Positions 40,674 to 52,423 are shown, counted from the stretch's first letter. The stretch: 64,000 nt of DNA from Pectobacterium actinidiae (GCF_000803315.1 NZ_JRMH01000001.1:2790001-2854000); one strand, 5' to 3'. A program made the numbers and translations. The notes: generated by a model not told the origin, from the letters alone.

Positions 40674-41726
40674 TTATATACGTAATGCCTGTCCGGCAGA
40701 GATTTGTGCCAACATACGCTGGCTCACCTGGTGCAAATCCACCACTTCATCGACGCCACCCATCGCAATCGCTTCACGTGGCATCCCGAAAACCACACAA
40801 CTGGCTTCATTTTGGGCCAAAGTATAAGCACCAGCCTGATGGAGTTCCAACATGCCAGCGGCTCCATCATTCCCCATTCCAGTAAGGATCACCCCTACGG
40901 CATTTCGTCCGGCGTATTGCGCAACCGAACGGAATAACACATCGACTGATGGACGATGCCGATTAACGGGTGGTCCATCATTTAAACGCACTTGATAGTT
41001 TGCACCACTACGTGCAAGTTCAAGATGGCGAGCTCCCGGAGCAATGTATGCATGACCAGGAAGAACACGTTCACCATCTTCTGCTTCTTTCACTGTAATC
41101 TGACATAGCTTGTTCAAACGTTCGGCGAAAGACTTCGTAAAGCCTGGTGGCATGTGCTGGGTAATCAGTAATGCAGGGCTTGTCGGCGGCAGGGGCTGTA
41201 ATACATGCCGTATCGCTTCCGTTCCCCCTGTTGACGCACCAATTGCGATCAATTTTTCACTACTTAGCAGTGGCGTATGCTGAATAATTTTTGTCGGCTC
41301 TGCCCCTGTGCTACGTTGCGGCAGGCGCGCCTTCGCGGCCATACGAATTTTTTCAGCAATCAGTTCACTGTATGCCAGCATGCCTTCACGGATACCTAAC
41401 TGAGGTTTGGTGACAAAATCAATCGCACCAAGCTCCAGCGCGCGCAGCGTAATTTCTGAGCCTTTTCCCGTCAGAGACGACACCATGACAACAGGCATCG
41501 GGCGCAAACGCATAAGCTTCTCAAGAAAATCCAACCCATCCATACGAGGCATTTCAACATCCAGTGTTAATACCTGAGGATTGAATTTTTTAATCAAATC
41601 ACGAGCAACTAATGGATCTGGCGCGGTCGCGACAACTTCCATATCAGAATGGCTATTAATTATTTCAGTCATGATCTGACGCATTAGGGCAGAATCATCA
41701 ACACATAATACTCTTATCTTGCTCAT
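40674..41726 (-). CDS. cheB: receptor methylesterase / glutamine deamidase CheB
   Basis: 350 residues. N-terminal receiver with Asp56 ([12 protein letters not shown]), linker, and C-terminal esterase with Ser165 in [10 protein letters not shown], His191 in [10 protein letters not shown] and Asp in GMGNDGAAG. Removes methyl groups from receptors for adaptation. Overlaps the cheR stop by 1 nt. Confidence 0.98.
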   Translation of the reverse strand: MSKIRVLCVDDSALMRQIMTEIINSHSDMEVVATAPDPLVARDLIKKFNPQVLTLDVEMPRMDGLDFLEKLMRLRPMPVVMVSSLTGKGSEITLRALELGAIDFVTKPQLGIREGMLAYSELIAEKIRMAAKARLPQRSTGAEPTKIIQHTPLLSSEKLIAIGASTGGTEAIRHVLQPLPPTSPALLITQHMPPGFTKSFAERLNKLCQITVKEAEDGERVLPGHAYIAPGARHLELARSGANYQVRLNDGPPVNRHRPSVDVLFRSVAQYAGRNAVGVILTGMGNDGAAGMLELHQAGAYTLAQNEASCVVFGMPREAIAMGGVDEVVDLHQVSQRMLAQISAGQALRI

Positions 41727-42598
41727 TATCTTTCCTTAGCCAGCCCATATACAGTTTGCCCACGCAAATAGAACTCGCGACTGATCTGGCTGAAATTCTC
41801 TGAATGCCCAGCAAATAACAATCCTCCCGGTTTAAGCATCGGGACGAATCGACGGAGAATACGCTCTTGAGTTTCTTTATCGAAATAAATCATTACATTA
41901 CGACAAAAAATAGCATCAAATGGCGCGGGAACGGACCAATCAGGTGCGAGCAAATTTAGTTGTTGGAAATGCACCATTGACGCAAGCTCAGGGCGAACAC
42001 GAACCAAACCACTATGTGGCCCGGTACCGCGTAAAAAAAACCGCTGTAGTTGCTGTGGAGAAAGAGAGCGCAACTCTTCCTGACGATAGATGCCAGCCGT
42101 TGCTTTTTCTAATACCTGAGTATCAATATCACTGGCCCATACCTGACATCCACTCGCTTTATTACCTAATACCTCTGCAAGCGTCATCGCCAGCGAATAA
42201 GGCTCTTCCCCTGTAGAGGCAGCCGTACTCCAGATGGTGTAGCCATTTGGACGCTTTCTGGCATGCTCGGCCAATATGGGAAAATGGTGAGCTTCACGGA
42301 AAAATGCCGTCAGGTTAGTGGTTAACGCATTAACAAAGGCTTGCCACTCCGCACTGTTAGGATCCGACTCTAATAGTGCTAGGTACTGACCGAAATCGTT
42401 AATTCCGAGCAAACGGAGACGCCTAACCAAGCGGTTATAAACCATTTCACGTTTGTGATCGGCCAAAACAATACCGGCACGCTGATATATTAGTTGACTG
42501 ATTCGCCGGAAATGGGTATCCGACAACGGCAATCTATCAACCATCTGCGTTAGAATAGAGGCAGATTCAGGGCGATTTTGCGACGGTGTACTTTTCAT
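41726..42598 (-). CDS. cheR: receptor methyltransferase CheR
   Basis: 290 residues. The N-terminal helical domain is followed by a SAM-binding fold with [16 protein letters not shown] and [13 protein letters not shown]. It methylates receptor glutamates and binds the C-terminal NWETF peptide, which both receptors in this window carry. Translationally linked to cheB. Confidence 0.97.
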   Translation of the reverse strand: MKSTPSQNRPESASILTQMVDRLPLSDTHFRRISQLIYQRAGIVLADHKREMVYNRLVRRLRLLGINDFGQYLALLESDPNSAEWQAFVNALTTNLTAFFREAHHFPILAEHARKRPNGYTIWSTAASTGEEPYSLAMTLAEVLGNKASGCQVWASDIDTQVLEKATAGIYRQEELRSLSPQQLQRFFLRGTGPHSGLVRVRPELASMVHFQQLNLLAPDWSVPAPFDAIFCRNVMIYFDKETQERILRRFVPMLKPGGLLFAGHSENFSQISREFYLRGQTVYGLAKER

Positions 42599-43118
42599 AT
42601 CAAACCGCTCGAATAGTGTTTTTTGCTATGGTTTGTTTTCAATCTGAACTTTCCTTTACAGCTAACGCAGGTTTTTATTGTCATTCGTCAATTACTCATC
42701 GCATTACGATTAAAACTGACACTGTATTGGTAATACACCCCGCACGTTCTGCAAACTGAACCGGTCAGCGTGTTCGTTCTACCAAAGCCACATGCTGTCG
42801 GGTGGCGTTATCCCTCTCATCACAGCTGTGCTACCTGCTTTATTCTTTGGCTTTAATACCAAAACCAGCTTCACCCCATCATATCCATAACATAAGTTAC
42901 AGATTGAACAATATCATGAATTACCCTGCTTCAAAGCGCCAAGAGCTATACCGCTTACAAACCTCGAATGTGCACTGTTCAAGTACTCGCATATTCATTT
43001 TTCTAAATTATGGCGAGTAAATCATCACCCAGCCACCTACATGTAAGCGGCTGGGGATTAGCTCGATAAACAGTGTCCCTATAGCTTGGGTTGCTTATAG
43101 CTTATATGACGGTTCCGA
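42599..43118. other. 520-nt gap between tar and cheR
   Basis: In E. coli this is where the second receptor gene tap sits. I could read no receptor remnant here in any frame. Apart from a 7-bp stem (CCCAGCC at 43028-43034, GGCTGGG at 43049-43055) that could act at the tar 3' end, nothing is recognisable. Confidence 0.5.
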
Positions 43119-44803
43119 TCAGAACGTTTCCCAATTGTCATTTGATGAACCTTCTTTCGCTTTCTTACCGCCATACGCTGATGAAGCCAACAATGCAGGT
43201 TTTTGGCCCGCTGTCGCTAGTGTCGCCCTTCTAAACGACCCCGAATCTTCAGACAGACGGAATACAGCAACAGCCTGATTCAGCACTTTCACCTGTTCTT
43301 CCAATGCAACAGCAGCGGCGGCAGACTCTTCAACCAAGGAGGCGTTTTGTTGCGTAACCCGATCCATCTCAGTTACAGCTTGGCCGACCTGATCGATACC
43401 TTTACTTTGCTCATCAGAAGCAGAAGCAATTTCGCCCATAATATCCGTTACACGAGTGACAGCACTGACGATTTCTCCCATCGTCTCGCCCGCACTTTCA
43501 ACCAGTACAGAACCTTCATCGACTCGGCTGACAGAATCTTCAATCAAACTTTTAATTTCTTTCGCAGCCTGAGCACTACGTTGTGCCAGATTACGAACTT
43601 CACCTGCAACAACCGCAAACCCACGGCCCTGTTCCCCTGCTCTGGCCGCTTCAACCGCCGCATTCAGCGCAAGAATGTTGGTTTGGAAAGCAATACCATC
43701 AATCACACTAGTAATATCGGCAATTTTTTGCGAACTTCCAGCGATATTGTGCATGGTTTTGACGACATTATCGACGACCTTGCCCCCCTCTGCGCCGTCT
43801 CTGACGCACTCAGTGCCAACTGGCTGGCCTGACGAGCATTTTCCGCATTCTGCTTAACGGTTGCGGTCAACTGTTCCATGCTTGCTGCCGTTTCTTCTAG
43901 TGAAGCAGCCTGTTGCTCAGTACGAGAAGAAAGATCGTTATTTCCAGCGCTAATTTCTGTAGCACCGGTATAAATCGCGTCAGCACCTTGTCGAACCGCA
44001 CTCACCGTGGAAACAAACTCACTTTGCATATGGCGAATACTGTCGGCCAGAATTCCCATTTCATTGCTGCTGTGAAAGTTAGTCGTTTTTGTCAGATCAC
44101 CTTTCGCAATATGACGTATGTGTTCAACAATATTATTTAGCGGCCTTATTAATAGCTGTTGAATACCGAACCAAGAAATCAGAGCTAACGTGAACACGAG
44201 CACGATAATGAAACCGAGGATCCAAAGCGCTGAGTCGTAAGCTTCATCGTTTTTAGCTATGCCAGCCTGATAAAGTTTATCGCTTTCGGCTTTGTAGACG
44301 TAATACGCTTTTTCAAAGTTATCCTGAAAACGCTGTGTCGGTTGCTCAATAAACTTTTTAAATTCTCCTGCATTCAGAAACTGAATTAACTCAGTTAATG
44401 CAGCATTCAGAGCAACATAATTCTCTTTTACTCCCCGGGCTACGCTTTCATCCTGACGCGAATCCGGCGGTACTTTCTCATAGCGGGAGAAAAAATCGTT
44501 TGCGACAGACAGTTGCTTTTGAGCCGAAGCCAAAAGCTCTTTCCCGCCCGCACCTGCACCCGTACCGTTTACATCAAGAGCAAAACGCGTACCCGCGCGG
44601 TTAAGTGTATTACGGGTCTGTAATAAATATGACCACGCAGAATCCAGCTCGGAACGCTTTTGGTTAATAACCTGCGTTGAACTAAAGATATCCTTATCAT
44701 TTTTTAATGCACTAAAGAATAAACCACCAGAAATAAGCTGAAGCGCCCCAAACAACACCAGTACAAGCATCAGACCTGTAACAACTTTTATACGGTTAAA
44801 CAT
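43119..44803 (-). pseudogene. tar: methyl-accepting chemotaxis protein, Tar-like, split by a frameshift
   Basis: Starting at ATG 44803 (MFNRIKVVTGLMLVLVLFGALQ, ribosome site AAAGG) the frame encodes TM1, a periplasmic four-helix ligand domain, TM2 (about 185-210), HAMP and the start of the signalling domain, then leaves frame after SASETAQRG and stops at 43703. A second frame (43119-43754) continues with [20 protein letters not shown] through the conserved hairpin tip to the CheR-binding NWETF. One extra G in the G6 run (C6 on the plus strand, 43783-43788) restores [19 protein letters not shown], the exact family sequence. So this is a one-base deletion in an otherwise full-length receptor (about 561 residues). 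It could be real inactivation, slippage-based switching, or a sequencing error. A sigma-28 promoter and intact neighbours argue the loss is recent. Confidence 0.9.
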
Positions 44804-44835
44804 ATAACGCCTTTTGAGTAGACCAACCATCGATG

Positions 44836-44862
44836 ATATCGGCATTATTCTGGATATCTTTA
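44836..44862 (-). promoter_or_regulatory. sigma-28 (FliA) promoter of the tar-cheRBYZ operon
   Basis: On the minus strand TAAA, 15 nt, GCCGATAT: one mismatch in the last base. It ends 33 nt before the tar start codon. Confidence 0.85.
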
Positions 44863-44938
44863 CGAATTTATGAACAGACAAGGATAGAGCTAAGGAAGGT
44901 TTTTGGGGCCACTTTCGTAGCCCCAGAAGGCCGATGGA

Positions 44939-45445
44939 TTAGGCTTTCAATACGCTATCAACCAGCGCCATTTCTTCGCTACTCAACAGTTTTTCGATAT
45001 CAACCAAAATCAGCATTCTCTCGCCCAAAGAGCCTAAACCAGTTAGGTACTCTGTTGACAGCGTTACAGCAAATTCCGGTGCAGGACGAATTTGGTCTGT
45101 AGTCAATGACAACACATCAGACACGCCATCTACGACAATCCCGACAACACGCTGGCCAAGGTTCAGAACAATAACAACCGTGTTGTCATCGTATTCAACA
45201 TCCTGCTTGGCGAATTTAATACGCAAGTCAACGATCGGTACAATGACACCACGTAGGTTAGTAACACCTTTAATGAAGGAAGGTGTGTTGGCAATACGCG
45301 TTACCTGGTCATAACCGCGAATTTCTTGTACTTTTAAAATATCAACGCCGTACTCTTCGTCACCCAGCGTAAAAATCAGGAATTCCTGTCCTACTGTTTC
45401 GCCAGTTAATTTCGTGACGCTTGCAAGTCCAGTCATGTTTTCCAC
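44939..45445 (-). CDS. cheW: chemotaxis coupling protein CheW
   Basis: 168 residues, two SH3-like subdomains; contains [22 protein letters not shown] and [19 protein letters not shown], which join CheA to receptors. Twenty-two nt downstream of cheA. Confidence 0.98.
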   Translation of the reverse strand: MENMTGLASVTKLTGETVGQEFLIFTLGDEEYGVDILKVQEIRGYDQVTRIANTPSFIKGVTNLRGVIVPIVDLRIKFAKQDVEYDDNTVVIVLNLGQRVVGIVVDGVSDVLSLTTDQIRPAPEFAVTLSTEYLTGLGSLGERMLILVDIEKLLSSEEMALVDSVLKA

Positions 45446-45467
45446 CCTTTATTAACCATCTGTTTTA

Positions 45468-47483
45468 TTAAGCAGCAGTTTCAACCACACGCTTTTCACG
45501 ATTAAGCGCTTGTAACGCTGAAACATCCACAATCAGCGCAACACTACCATCACCAAGGATGGTAGCAGCTGAAACGCCTGGTACCTTGCGATAATTACTT
45601 TCCAGGTTTTTGACGACGACCTGATGTTGCCCAATCAACTGATCAACCAACAAGGCATAGCGTCGACCCGCACTCTGTAGGATGACGACGATCCCCTGAG
45701 TAGCATCCGTCTTAGCGCCATCCACATCAAAGATATGGAACAATTCAACAAGAGGTAGATATTCACCACGAACCTGCAATACGCGTTCTCCGCCAGCTAA
45801 CGGATACAAGTCTTCTGACTGAGGCTGCAAGGATTCCATCACGGCGTTAAGCGGTAGAATAAAGACTTCTTTGTTAACTTTAACGGACATACCATCAAGG
45901 ATGGCGAGCGTTAATGGCAACAGGATTCTGATCGTTGTGCCTTTTCCAGCCTGGAAGTGGATTTCGACATGACCACCCATTTCCTGAATATTTCGCTTCA
46001 CCACATCCATGCCGACACCACGGCCAGAAACGTCCGTGACTTTCTCAGCAGTTGAGAAGCCAGGAGCAAAGATCAACATGCCAACTTCTTCATCAGACAT
46101 CGAGTCATTCACGGCCAACCCTTGAGACAAGGCTTTAGCCAGAATTCTCTCACGGTTAAGTCCTGCCCCATCGTCGATAACTTCAATACAGATGTTACCA
46201 CCCTGATGCTCCGCAGAAAGCGTCAAATTACCTACAGCAGCCTTACCCGCAGCAACGCGCTTATCTGGAGATTCGATACCGTGATCGAGGCTATTACGCA
46301 CCAGGTGCGTCAGAGGATCGATAATACGCTCGATCAAACTCTTATCCAGCTCAGTAGAACTCCCCATCAGCGTTAGTTCAACCTGCTTATCCAATTTCGC
46401 AGCCAGGTCACGAACCAATCGAGGGAAACGGCTAAATACATATTCCATCGGCATCATACGGATAGACATAACCGATTCTTGCAGATCGCGGGCGTTGCGT
46501 TCCAACTGCCCCATACTGTTGAGCAGGTCGCCATGTGCCACAGGGTCGAGTTCGCTTGAGCGCTGTGCCAGCATAGATTGCGTAATCACTAGCTCACCGA
46601 CGAGGTTGATAAGCTGGTCAACCTTCTCAACCGCTACACGAATACTGGTATCACCGGTTTTTGCTTTATTTTTTCCATTTTCCGGTGCAGCTTGCGGTTT
46701 TGCAGCAGCTGGCGCAGAGGGGGCAACTGGCGTTACCGGTGCCGGTGCTTCGACAACAGCCACTGTCTCCACAACTTCAGCAACAGCAGGTTGGCTGGCT
46801 GCGGCAGACTTGAAGCTGATTTGCTCAGGTTCAAGAACAAAACACAGTACAGCACTAATATCGTCTTCACTTTCAGACGTGACCAGTGTCACTTCTACGC
46901 TAGTGTCAGTCTGGTGAGGATCTTTAACGGTTCCCAGATTACCAAGCTCTTCCAGCATCTGAGGTATTTCCTGAGACTTCAGGCCAGTTAATGCAATACG
47001 CATTTCACCTTTACCTGCAGCGCTAGAGGCCGGGCTGGCAGTGTTCTGTGTTGCAGTTGGTGCTTCAGCCTGGGCAACATCACCATCGGCTTTAGACTCC
47101 AAAGCAAGCTGGCGCAAGGCCTGACAGATATACTCAAAGCTTTCAGCATTGGGTTCCTGTGCGGTTTTATAAGCGTCCAACTGATCCTGCATAATGTCTT
47201 TTGTTTCCAGAAACAGGTTGATGATATCAGTGCTAAGACGCATTTCGCCACGTCTTGCCCCATCGAGTAAGTTTTCTAACAGGTGCGTAGTTTCCTGCAA
47301 TACTTTAAAACCGAATGTGCCAGCGCCTCCTTTTATGGAGTGAGCTGCGCGGAAGATCGCATTCAATTGCTCGGTGTCGGGTTCTGACGGATCCAACAAC
47401 AATAAGTGTTGTTCCATATCAGCCAGTAATTCATCTGCTTCATCAAAGAATGTTTGATAGAAAGCACTCATGTCCATGCTCAC
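45468..47483 (-). CDS. cheA: chemotaxis histidine kinase CheA
   Basis: 671 residues from a GTG at 47483 (read as Met: MSMDMSAFYQTFFDEADELL), the same unusual start as in E. coli. Domains: P1 HPt with phosphorylated His48 (FRAAHSIKGGAGTFGF), P2 CheY/CheB-binding (about 160-230), a Pro/Ala-rich linker (about 240-285), P3 dimer, P4 ATPase (NSLDHGIE, DDGAGLNRE, GRGVGMDVVKRN) and P5 CheW-like. Passes phosphate to CheY and CheB. Confidence 0.98.
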   Translation of the reverse strand: MSMDMSAFYQTFFDEADELLADMEQHLLLLDPSEPDTEQLNAIFRAAHSIKGGAGTFGFKVLQETTHLLENLLDGARRGEMRLSTDIINLFLETKDIMQDQLDAYKTAQEPNAESFEYICQALRQLALESKADGDVAQAEAPTATQNTASPASSAAGKGEMRIALTGLKSQEIPQMLEELGNLGTVKDPHQTDTSVEVTLVTSESEDDISAVLCFVLEPEQISFKSAAASQPAVAEVVETVAVVEAPAPVTPVAPSAPAAAKPQAAPENGKNKAKTGDTSIRVAVEKVDQLINLVGELVITQSMLAQRSSELDPVAHGDLLNSMGQLERNARDLQESVMSIRMMPMEYVFSRFPRLVRDLAAKLDKQVELTLMGSSTELDKSLIERIIDPLTHLVRNSLDHGIESPDKRVAAGKAAVGNLTLSAEHQGGNICIEVIDDGAGLNRERILAKALSQGLAVNDSMSDEEVGMLIFAPGFSTAEKVTDVSGRGVGMDVVKRNIQEMGGHVEIHFQAGKGTTIRILLPLTLAILDGMSVKVNKEVFILPLNAVMESLQPQSEDLYPLAGGERVLQVRGEYLPLVELFHIFDVDGAKTDATQGIVVILQSAGRRYALLVDQLIGQHQVVVKNLESNYRKVPGVSAATILGDGSVALIVDVSALQALNREKRVVETAA

Positions 47484-47510
47484 GTGGTCACCTCTGCTGT
47501 GAATCGCGGC

Positions 47511-48566
47511 TTATTGAGAAGGCGTCGCCTGGCTATCGGGCGCAGCAGGCAACGCGGTAGTTGGCTGCTGACGCTCTGGAGCAGGAACTCCATTAGTTGG
47601 TTGTGGCGATGCCCCACCACTTCCACTCGTATTGTTATTATCACTATTTTCGGCAGCCGGAGTGGTAGATTTAGGCTTATCCAACTCCATATTTTGTAAA
47701 TTTTCCACCTTGTCTATATTTACAGCAGAGCTTTCTGCATTTTCTTCTTCAATATCCTTCTGAGCTTGCCTGCTCAATACCAGCAAACTGATGCGTCTGT
47801 TAATTGCATCATTTCCACCTGTTGCCTGTTTGAGGCTCATTGTCGCAGCCATACCCACAACGCGCAAAACTTTTCCATCAGACAAGCCCCCAAAAATAAG
47901 CTCTCGACGTGATGCATTGGCACGATCGGCAGACAATTCCCAGTTACTATAACCACGTTCCCCTGTCGTATACTGAACATCATCCGTATGGCCTGAGACA
48001 CTTAGCTTATTAGGGAAATCGTTCAGGATAGGGGCTATCGCACGCAGAATATCTCGCATATAGGGTTCAACCTGCGCGCTCCCGGTTTTAAACATAGGGC
48101 GATTTTGACTATCGATGATTTGGATACGTAACCCTTCATCAATCATTTCAATTAACAGATGTGGGCGAAGTGCCCGTAAACGAGGATCGGCCTCAATTAA
48201 CTGATCCAGACGTTCACGCAATCTATTGAGTCGAACCTCATCCAGCTTCTTCTCTACGTTATCTGTCTTGATGACCTTTTTCACTTCACCATCTTGTTGA
48301 GTGGGATCATTCCCACCACCAGGAATGGGGCTGGAGCTGTCACTTGATTTAGAGCCTGAAGTTAACGCAACCTTTAATGGGGTACGAAAATACTCTGCGA
48401 TTTGAGCCAACTGCATTGGCGTAGAAATTGCGATAAGCCACATTACAAGAAACAATGCCATCATTGCTGTCATGAAGTCAGCGTAGGCAATCTTCCAGGA
48501 ACCACCGTGGTGGCCCCCATGTCCAGACTTACGCTTTTTGCGAATAATGGGATGCTGATGTTTCAT
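47511..48566 (-). CDS. motB: flagellar stator protein MotB
   Basis: 351 residues. Single TM helix with the proton-carrying Asp30 ([18 protein letters not shown]), a plug segment, and an OmpA-like peptidoglycan-binding domain ([12 protein letters not shown]). The C-terminal ~60 residues are low-complexity, rich in Ser, Asn, Pro and Thr, a longer tail than in E. coli. Overlaps motA by 4 nt; cheA follows after 27 nt. Confidence 0.97.
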   Translation of the reverse strand: MKHQHPIIRKKRKSGHGGHHGGSWKIAYADFMTAMMALFLVMWLIAISTPMQLAQIAEYFRTPLKVALTSGSKSSDSSSPIPGGGNDPTQQDGEVKKVIKTDNVEKKLDEVRLNRLRERLDQLIEADPRLRALRPHLLIEMIDEGLRIQIIDSQNRPMFKTGSAQVEPYMRDILRAIAPILNDFPNKLSVSGHTDDVQYTTGERGYSNWELSADRANASRRELIFGGLSDGKVLRVVGMAATMSLKQATGGNDAINRRISLLVLSRQAQKDIEEENAESSAVNIDKVENLQNMELDKPKSTTPAAENSDNNNTSGSGGASPQPTNGVPAPERQQPTTALPAAPDSQATPSQ

Positions 48567-49450
48567 GCGTTACTGTCCGACGCTTGCTGAGTCGGCGATT
48601 TCACACGACGAATGTGTTCTTCCAATTCGGTAAAGGAAGGACGCTCCGTTGAGTACAGCGTTTTACGACCAAATTCAACGGCAATTTGCGGAGCGTAGCC
48701 ATTAAGGCTAGACAGTAAAGTGACTTTAATGCACTGCAATACTTTGATTTTTTCTGCATTTTTCTGGCGCAGTAACGCGGCTAACGGGGAGACAAAACCG
48801 TAAGCAAGTAAAATCCCCAGGAAGGTACCCACCATGGCGTGAGCAATCATCATGCCCAATTCAGCAGCAGGCCGGTCAACATAGGCCAGTGAGTGAACAA
48901 CCCCCATAACCGCTGCGACGATACCAAATGCAGGAAGACCGTCTCCCATCATCGTTAAACTGGACGCAGGCACTTCACTTTCATGTTCAATAGTCTCGAT
49001 CTCTTCATCCATCAGCGTTTCAATCTCAAACGCATTCATGTTACCGCTGACCATCAAACGCAAATAATCGGTAATAAACTCAACGACAGTGTTATCAGCA
49101 AGAATATTCGGATAGCTCGAGAAGATTTCACTCTCACGAGGGTTATCAATATCAAACTCCAAGGAAAGCATGCCTTGCTGGCGGGATTTGGCCATCACTC
49201 GAAAGAGTAAGGCCATGAGATCCATATACAATGCTTTATTGTACTTGGAACTTTTGACCAAAAGAGGCAGCGCTCGTAGCGTTGCTTTTATCGCCTTTCC
49301 ATTGTTACCAACGATGAAAGCACCTAACGCCGCACCACCGATGATCAGCAGCTCCGAAGGTTGATAAAGCGCCCCCAAGGCCCCACCGACCATGAGATAA
49401 CCGCCGAGTATCGAGGCCACAATTACGATATAACCCAATATAACCAGCAC
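48563..49450 (-). CDS. motA: flagellar stator protein MotA
   Basis: 295 residues with four membrane segments, [20 protein letters not shown] at the start and [20 protein letters not shown] with the conserved proline. The cytoplasmic loop between TM2 and TM3 contains the charged residues that touch FliG. First gene of motAB-cheAW; no sigma-28 promoter could be read just upstream, so transcription may come from flhDC. Confidence 0.97.
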   Translation of the reverse strand: MLVILGYIVIVASILGGYLMVGGALGALYQPSELLIIGGAALGAFIVGNNGKAIKATLRALPLLVKSSKYNKALYMDLMALLFRVMAKSRQQGMLSLEFDIDNPRESEIFSSYPNILADNTVVEFITDYLRLMVSGNMNAFEIETLMDEEIETIEHESEVPASSLTMMGDGLPAFGIVAAVMGVVHSLAYVDRPAAELGMMIAHAMVGTFLGILLAYGFVSPLAALLRQKNAEKIKVLQCIKVTLLSSLNGYAPQIAVEFGRKTLYSTERPSFTELEEHIRRVKSPTQQASDSNA

Positions 49451-49584
49451 AAGAAATCCTTATAATAAAAAAGGTGGGCGGAAAGAGAGATAAAACTGCG
49501 GAGCCGTAGCCAAGACTTTCTAGAGGAAGAAATCTATCACCGCCCTCACAACCAACAGTGATAGATTCACAAATCGCTACAGGC

Positions 49585-50163
49585 TCAGACTGCGTGTTTT
49601 ACCTGTTCATCCAGCAGTTGAGGTATTATATCGGCAAGATTTTGCGAAAGTTTACGCCTTTTTACCGCTCTGGAAGGGGGCTGGCATAAACTACAAACAA
49701 AACTGTTTTTAGGTTGATGAGCGTGAGTAATGAACATCCCTTTGCAGCAATTACATGACGACAGTTGCAGCATACCGCTGTCAACAAACCGGACTAATGT
49801 CCAGGCTCGCGTCAATGCCAACAGTGGAGAATCGCTCTGTGGCGCACACTGTTCCAGGTAAAGTCGATAAGATTTAATAACCGCTTCAACACCGCTGCAC
49901 TGCCCATTCTTGATTAAAAAGCTGTAAGCGTTGTAGAACATTGATGAATGAATATTCTGTTCCCAGGTCATAAACCAATCCGTTGAAAAAGGTAGCATTC
50001 CCTTTGGCGGCGGACTTCCTCTAAGTTCTTTGTACAGTTTAATCAAACGTCCGCGACTTAACTGAGTTTCACTTTCCAGCATCTGTAAACGAGCACCGAG
50101 CGAAATGAGCTCCATCGCCAATTGGATGTCTTTCGCTTCCTGAACAATACTTTTCTCCGCCAT
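49585..50163 (-). CDS. flhC: flagellar master regulator subunit FlhC
   Basis: 192 residues. The zinc site is intact: Cys137, Cys140, Cys157 and Cys160 in [10 protein letters not shown] and FVCSLCQPP. With FlhD it forms FlhD4C2, which binds DNA upstream of class II promoters and recruits sigma-70 polymerase. Three nt separate it from flhD. Confidence 0.97.
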   Translation of the reverse strand: MAEKSIVQEAKDIQLAMELISLGARLQMLESETQLSRGRLIKLYKELRGSPPPKGMLPFSTDWFMTWEQNIHSSMFYNAYSFLIKNGQCSGVEAVIKSYRLYLEQCAPQSDSPLLALTRAWTLVRFVDSGMLQLSSCNCCKGMFITHAHQPKNSFVCSLCQPPSRAVKRRKLSQNLADIIPQLLDEQVKHAV

Positions 50164-50166
50164 TAC

Positions 50167-50526
50167 TTATGCCCTTTTCTTAGGCAGGTTTTCTTCTTTC
50201 GAAGTTAACTGTTGTAATAAGTTACTCGACAACAAAATGCCCGTATGAATTTGCTGCAAATCATCCACGCGTGATTCCTGAGTCAAGACTTTGATTGTAT
50301 TGTGATCGTTAAAGCGGAAATGGCATATCAGTTGGTTAGTTTCTGCCAATTTCACCATCTGCGGTAAAGTCAGTTGCATCAAGATATCTGCCATCTCGTC
50401 GTTGATTCCCAGACGAAACATCGCAGAAGCTTTTTCATCATTAATTAAGCGTTGCGCCAGTAACAAATAAGACAGATTAATGTCATAAATGTGTTTGAGT
50501 AATTCAGAGGTACCCATATTTCCCAT
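50167..50526 (-). CDS. flhD: flagellar master regulator subunit FlhD
   Basis: 119 residues, all-alpha: [21 protein letters not shown] and [21 protein letters not shown] with the conserved cysteine. Partner of FlhC. Starts the flagellar cascade. A long upstream region (795 nt) that includes a perfect CRP-type site precedes it. Confidence 0.97.
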   Translation of the reverse strand: MGNMGTSELLKHIYDINLSYLLLAQRLINDEKASAMFRLGINDEMADILMQLTLPQMVKLAETNQLICHFRFNDHNTIKVLTQESRVDDLQQIHTGILLSSNLLQQLTSKEENLPKKRA

Positions 50527-51321
50527 CCCGACAGGCTATGTTTAAAACATAAGTTAGGTGATAGACCATATCGCCCAGTTCGAAAATCACTCTCCATTGA
50601 TGGCATAAAAAACTATCGGTGCCAGATACTGCGAGTTACTACGTTATCAATTCTTATTCGGGCAATCGTTACTTGCCAACTTTGCGCATCACGCTGAGAA
50701 TCCGTTCATCCGTTGCTTTTTAGTTCCATTCTGAAGACTCGTCCAACCCAAGCATAGGATTAATCCTAAAACAGCGCAACTGTACCGCCTAATCCTTAGC
50801 ACATACAACGCGACAGAAGAATGATTTTGGCCATTATGTGACACGGATCACACAAATGAAAGCATTATGAGCTAAACCCTGTCTGGTCAGATCACTTTTC
50901 TGCCTATTTTCCCACCAAAATCGTGCACTAAACGTTACAAAAAAGAGCATTGAAAATAATAAAAAAGAAACAATTTGCTTGCTATATAAATGATAGATAT
51001 ACAAAAAACCCCTTGCGACCAGAACACACTCCATTATGATAAGTTTATACCTTTCACGAAAAACTTACACTTTTTACCCAAAAAACTCTTAACTGCATGT
51101 TATGACGCAAAATTTATCGTCCCTTTGTCAGTACTCAATCGTAATGGCAACAAAGCATACCGATCTCGCAGCAAAAGAAGATTGAACATTACTATATTAA
51201 TAGTAAAGAAATGAGTGATCTTCTGGGGTTGAGTACAGGGAAGCTATTCGCGGTTTCAACGCTCTCAAGCATCACGCGACACAGTACCTTCGGACGGTAT
51301 GTGAGTGAGGTCGCAAAGGCA
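50527..51321. other. 795-nt regulatory region upstream of flhDC
   Basis: No gene with a believable start was found; short frames here lack family likeness. The AT-rich block 50900-51100 and the CRP-type box at 50837-50852 fit the multi-input flhDC control region of enterics. The far end is shared with the 3' end of the EamA gene. Confidence 0.6.
50837..50852. promoter_or_regulatory. CRP-cAMP binding site upstream of flhDC
   Basis: TGTGA-CACGGA-TCACA is a perfect CRP core palindrome, about 310 nt upstream of the flhD start. CRP activation of flhDC is known in E. coli. Confidence 0.75.
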
Positions 51322-52254
51322 TTACCGATCGCTTTTAACAATTCGATTAACCAGCCAAATACCTGAGCATACCAGGATGAGTGCAAAGAAATATTTCCAC
51401 TCAAGAATGCTTTCATTAAGAAACAGAGCTGACAACAGCGTACCAGAGACTGGGATAAGGAAATTAAACGGTGCGACCATACCGACCCGGTTATATTTCA
51501 GTAATTGGCTCCATAATGAAAACGCGACAGAAGAAAGCAGAATAAGGTAGCCTAGCATCAGTACAGCTTTCCAATCAGGAACGATGAGCGTCCCGCCAGT
51601 ACAGTACCCTGATATCGTTAAAATGATCCCACCAATAGCCAGTTGATAACCGGTCATAACAGTTGGATCCATCGTTTGTGATATACGCTTACCATATATA
51701 GTAGATGCAGACAAAATAAATGCGGCAATAACAACGAACCCATCACCTAACAGCGTAAAACCAATAGTCATTCCATTACTGTTGATATTAACGACCATCA
51801 CACCAGCGAAACCCAATATACAACCAATTAGTTTATTAATATTTAATTTGTCATTCTGGTATAAATAATGAGCAAGCAGTACGCTGAAAAAAGTACTGGT
51901 TGCATTCATAATCGAACCTTTAACACCAGTCGTATAAGCCAGACCAATGTAAAAAAAGACATATTGCAACGATGTCTGGAATATCCCCAGTGTGGTTAAC
52001 TGCACCAACTGCCCACGCTGAAAGCGCCCGATAGACCGCCCGCTTAACACAGCAAGTACCAAAAGTAACAGCCCAGCGAACGCAAACCGGTAGCCTGCAA
52101 AAACAAACTTTCCAGGAATATCATTATCAGCAATATGAAACAGCTCATAGCCATTTTTAATTGCCGGATAAGCACTTCCCCAGAGTAAACAACATAATGT
52201 GGCGATAAAAAAAACAACTTTTTTATCAGAAAAAATATGCAGGCGCTTTTCCAA
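51322..52254 (-). CDS. EamA-family (DMT) permease
   Basis: 310 residues with about ten hydrophobic helices in two EamA halves (first near 15-150 with LLWGSAYPAIKNGYE, second near 170-305 ending FLNESILEWKYFFALILVCSGIWL). Such carriers export amino acids or other metabolites; the substrate is not predictable. The start is a TTG at 52254, 8 nt after a strong GGAGGA; no ATG is available nearby. Its place next to flhDC appears incidental. Confidence 0.85.
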   Translation of the reverse strand: MEKRLHIFSDKKVVFFIATLCCLLWGSAYPAIKNGYELFHIADNDIPGKFVFAGYRFAFAGLLLLVLAVLSGRSIGRFQRGQLVQLTTLGIFQTSLQYVFFYIGLAYTTGVKGSIMNATSTFFSVLLAHYLYQNDKLNINKLIGCILGFAGVMVVNINSNGMTIGFTLLGDGFVVIAAFILSASTIYGKRISQTMDPTVMTGYQLAIGGIILTISGYCTGGTLIVPDWKAVLMLGYLILLSSVAFSLWSQLLKYNRVGMVAPFNFLIPVSGTLLSALFLNESILEWKYFFALILVCSGIWLVNRIVKSDR

Positions 52255-52423
52255 GAAAAATTCCTCCGAAGATAGATTCGCTATAATAGCGTTGAACTTC
52301 GGACAAATAAAGTTAGAGGGCAGACTCTTTATTTTTCATTATCAATGTGTATGATTTCGCATCACGTATTTCTCTTTCCTTTTTAAAGAGTTAAAAACGT
52401 GATCGGGATCGCATCGAATTTGA

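Noticed and set aside
43119..43754. stand-alone 211-residue receptor fragment
   Set aside because: Starts in the middle of a coiled coil and completes the Tar frame; treated as part of the frameshifted gene.
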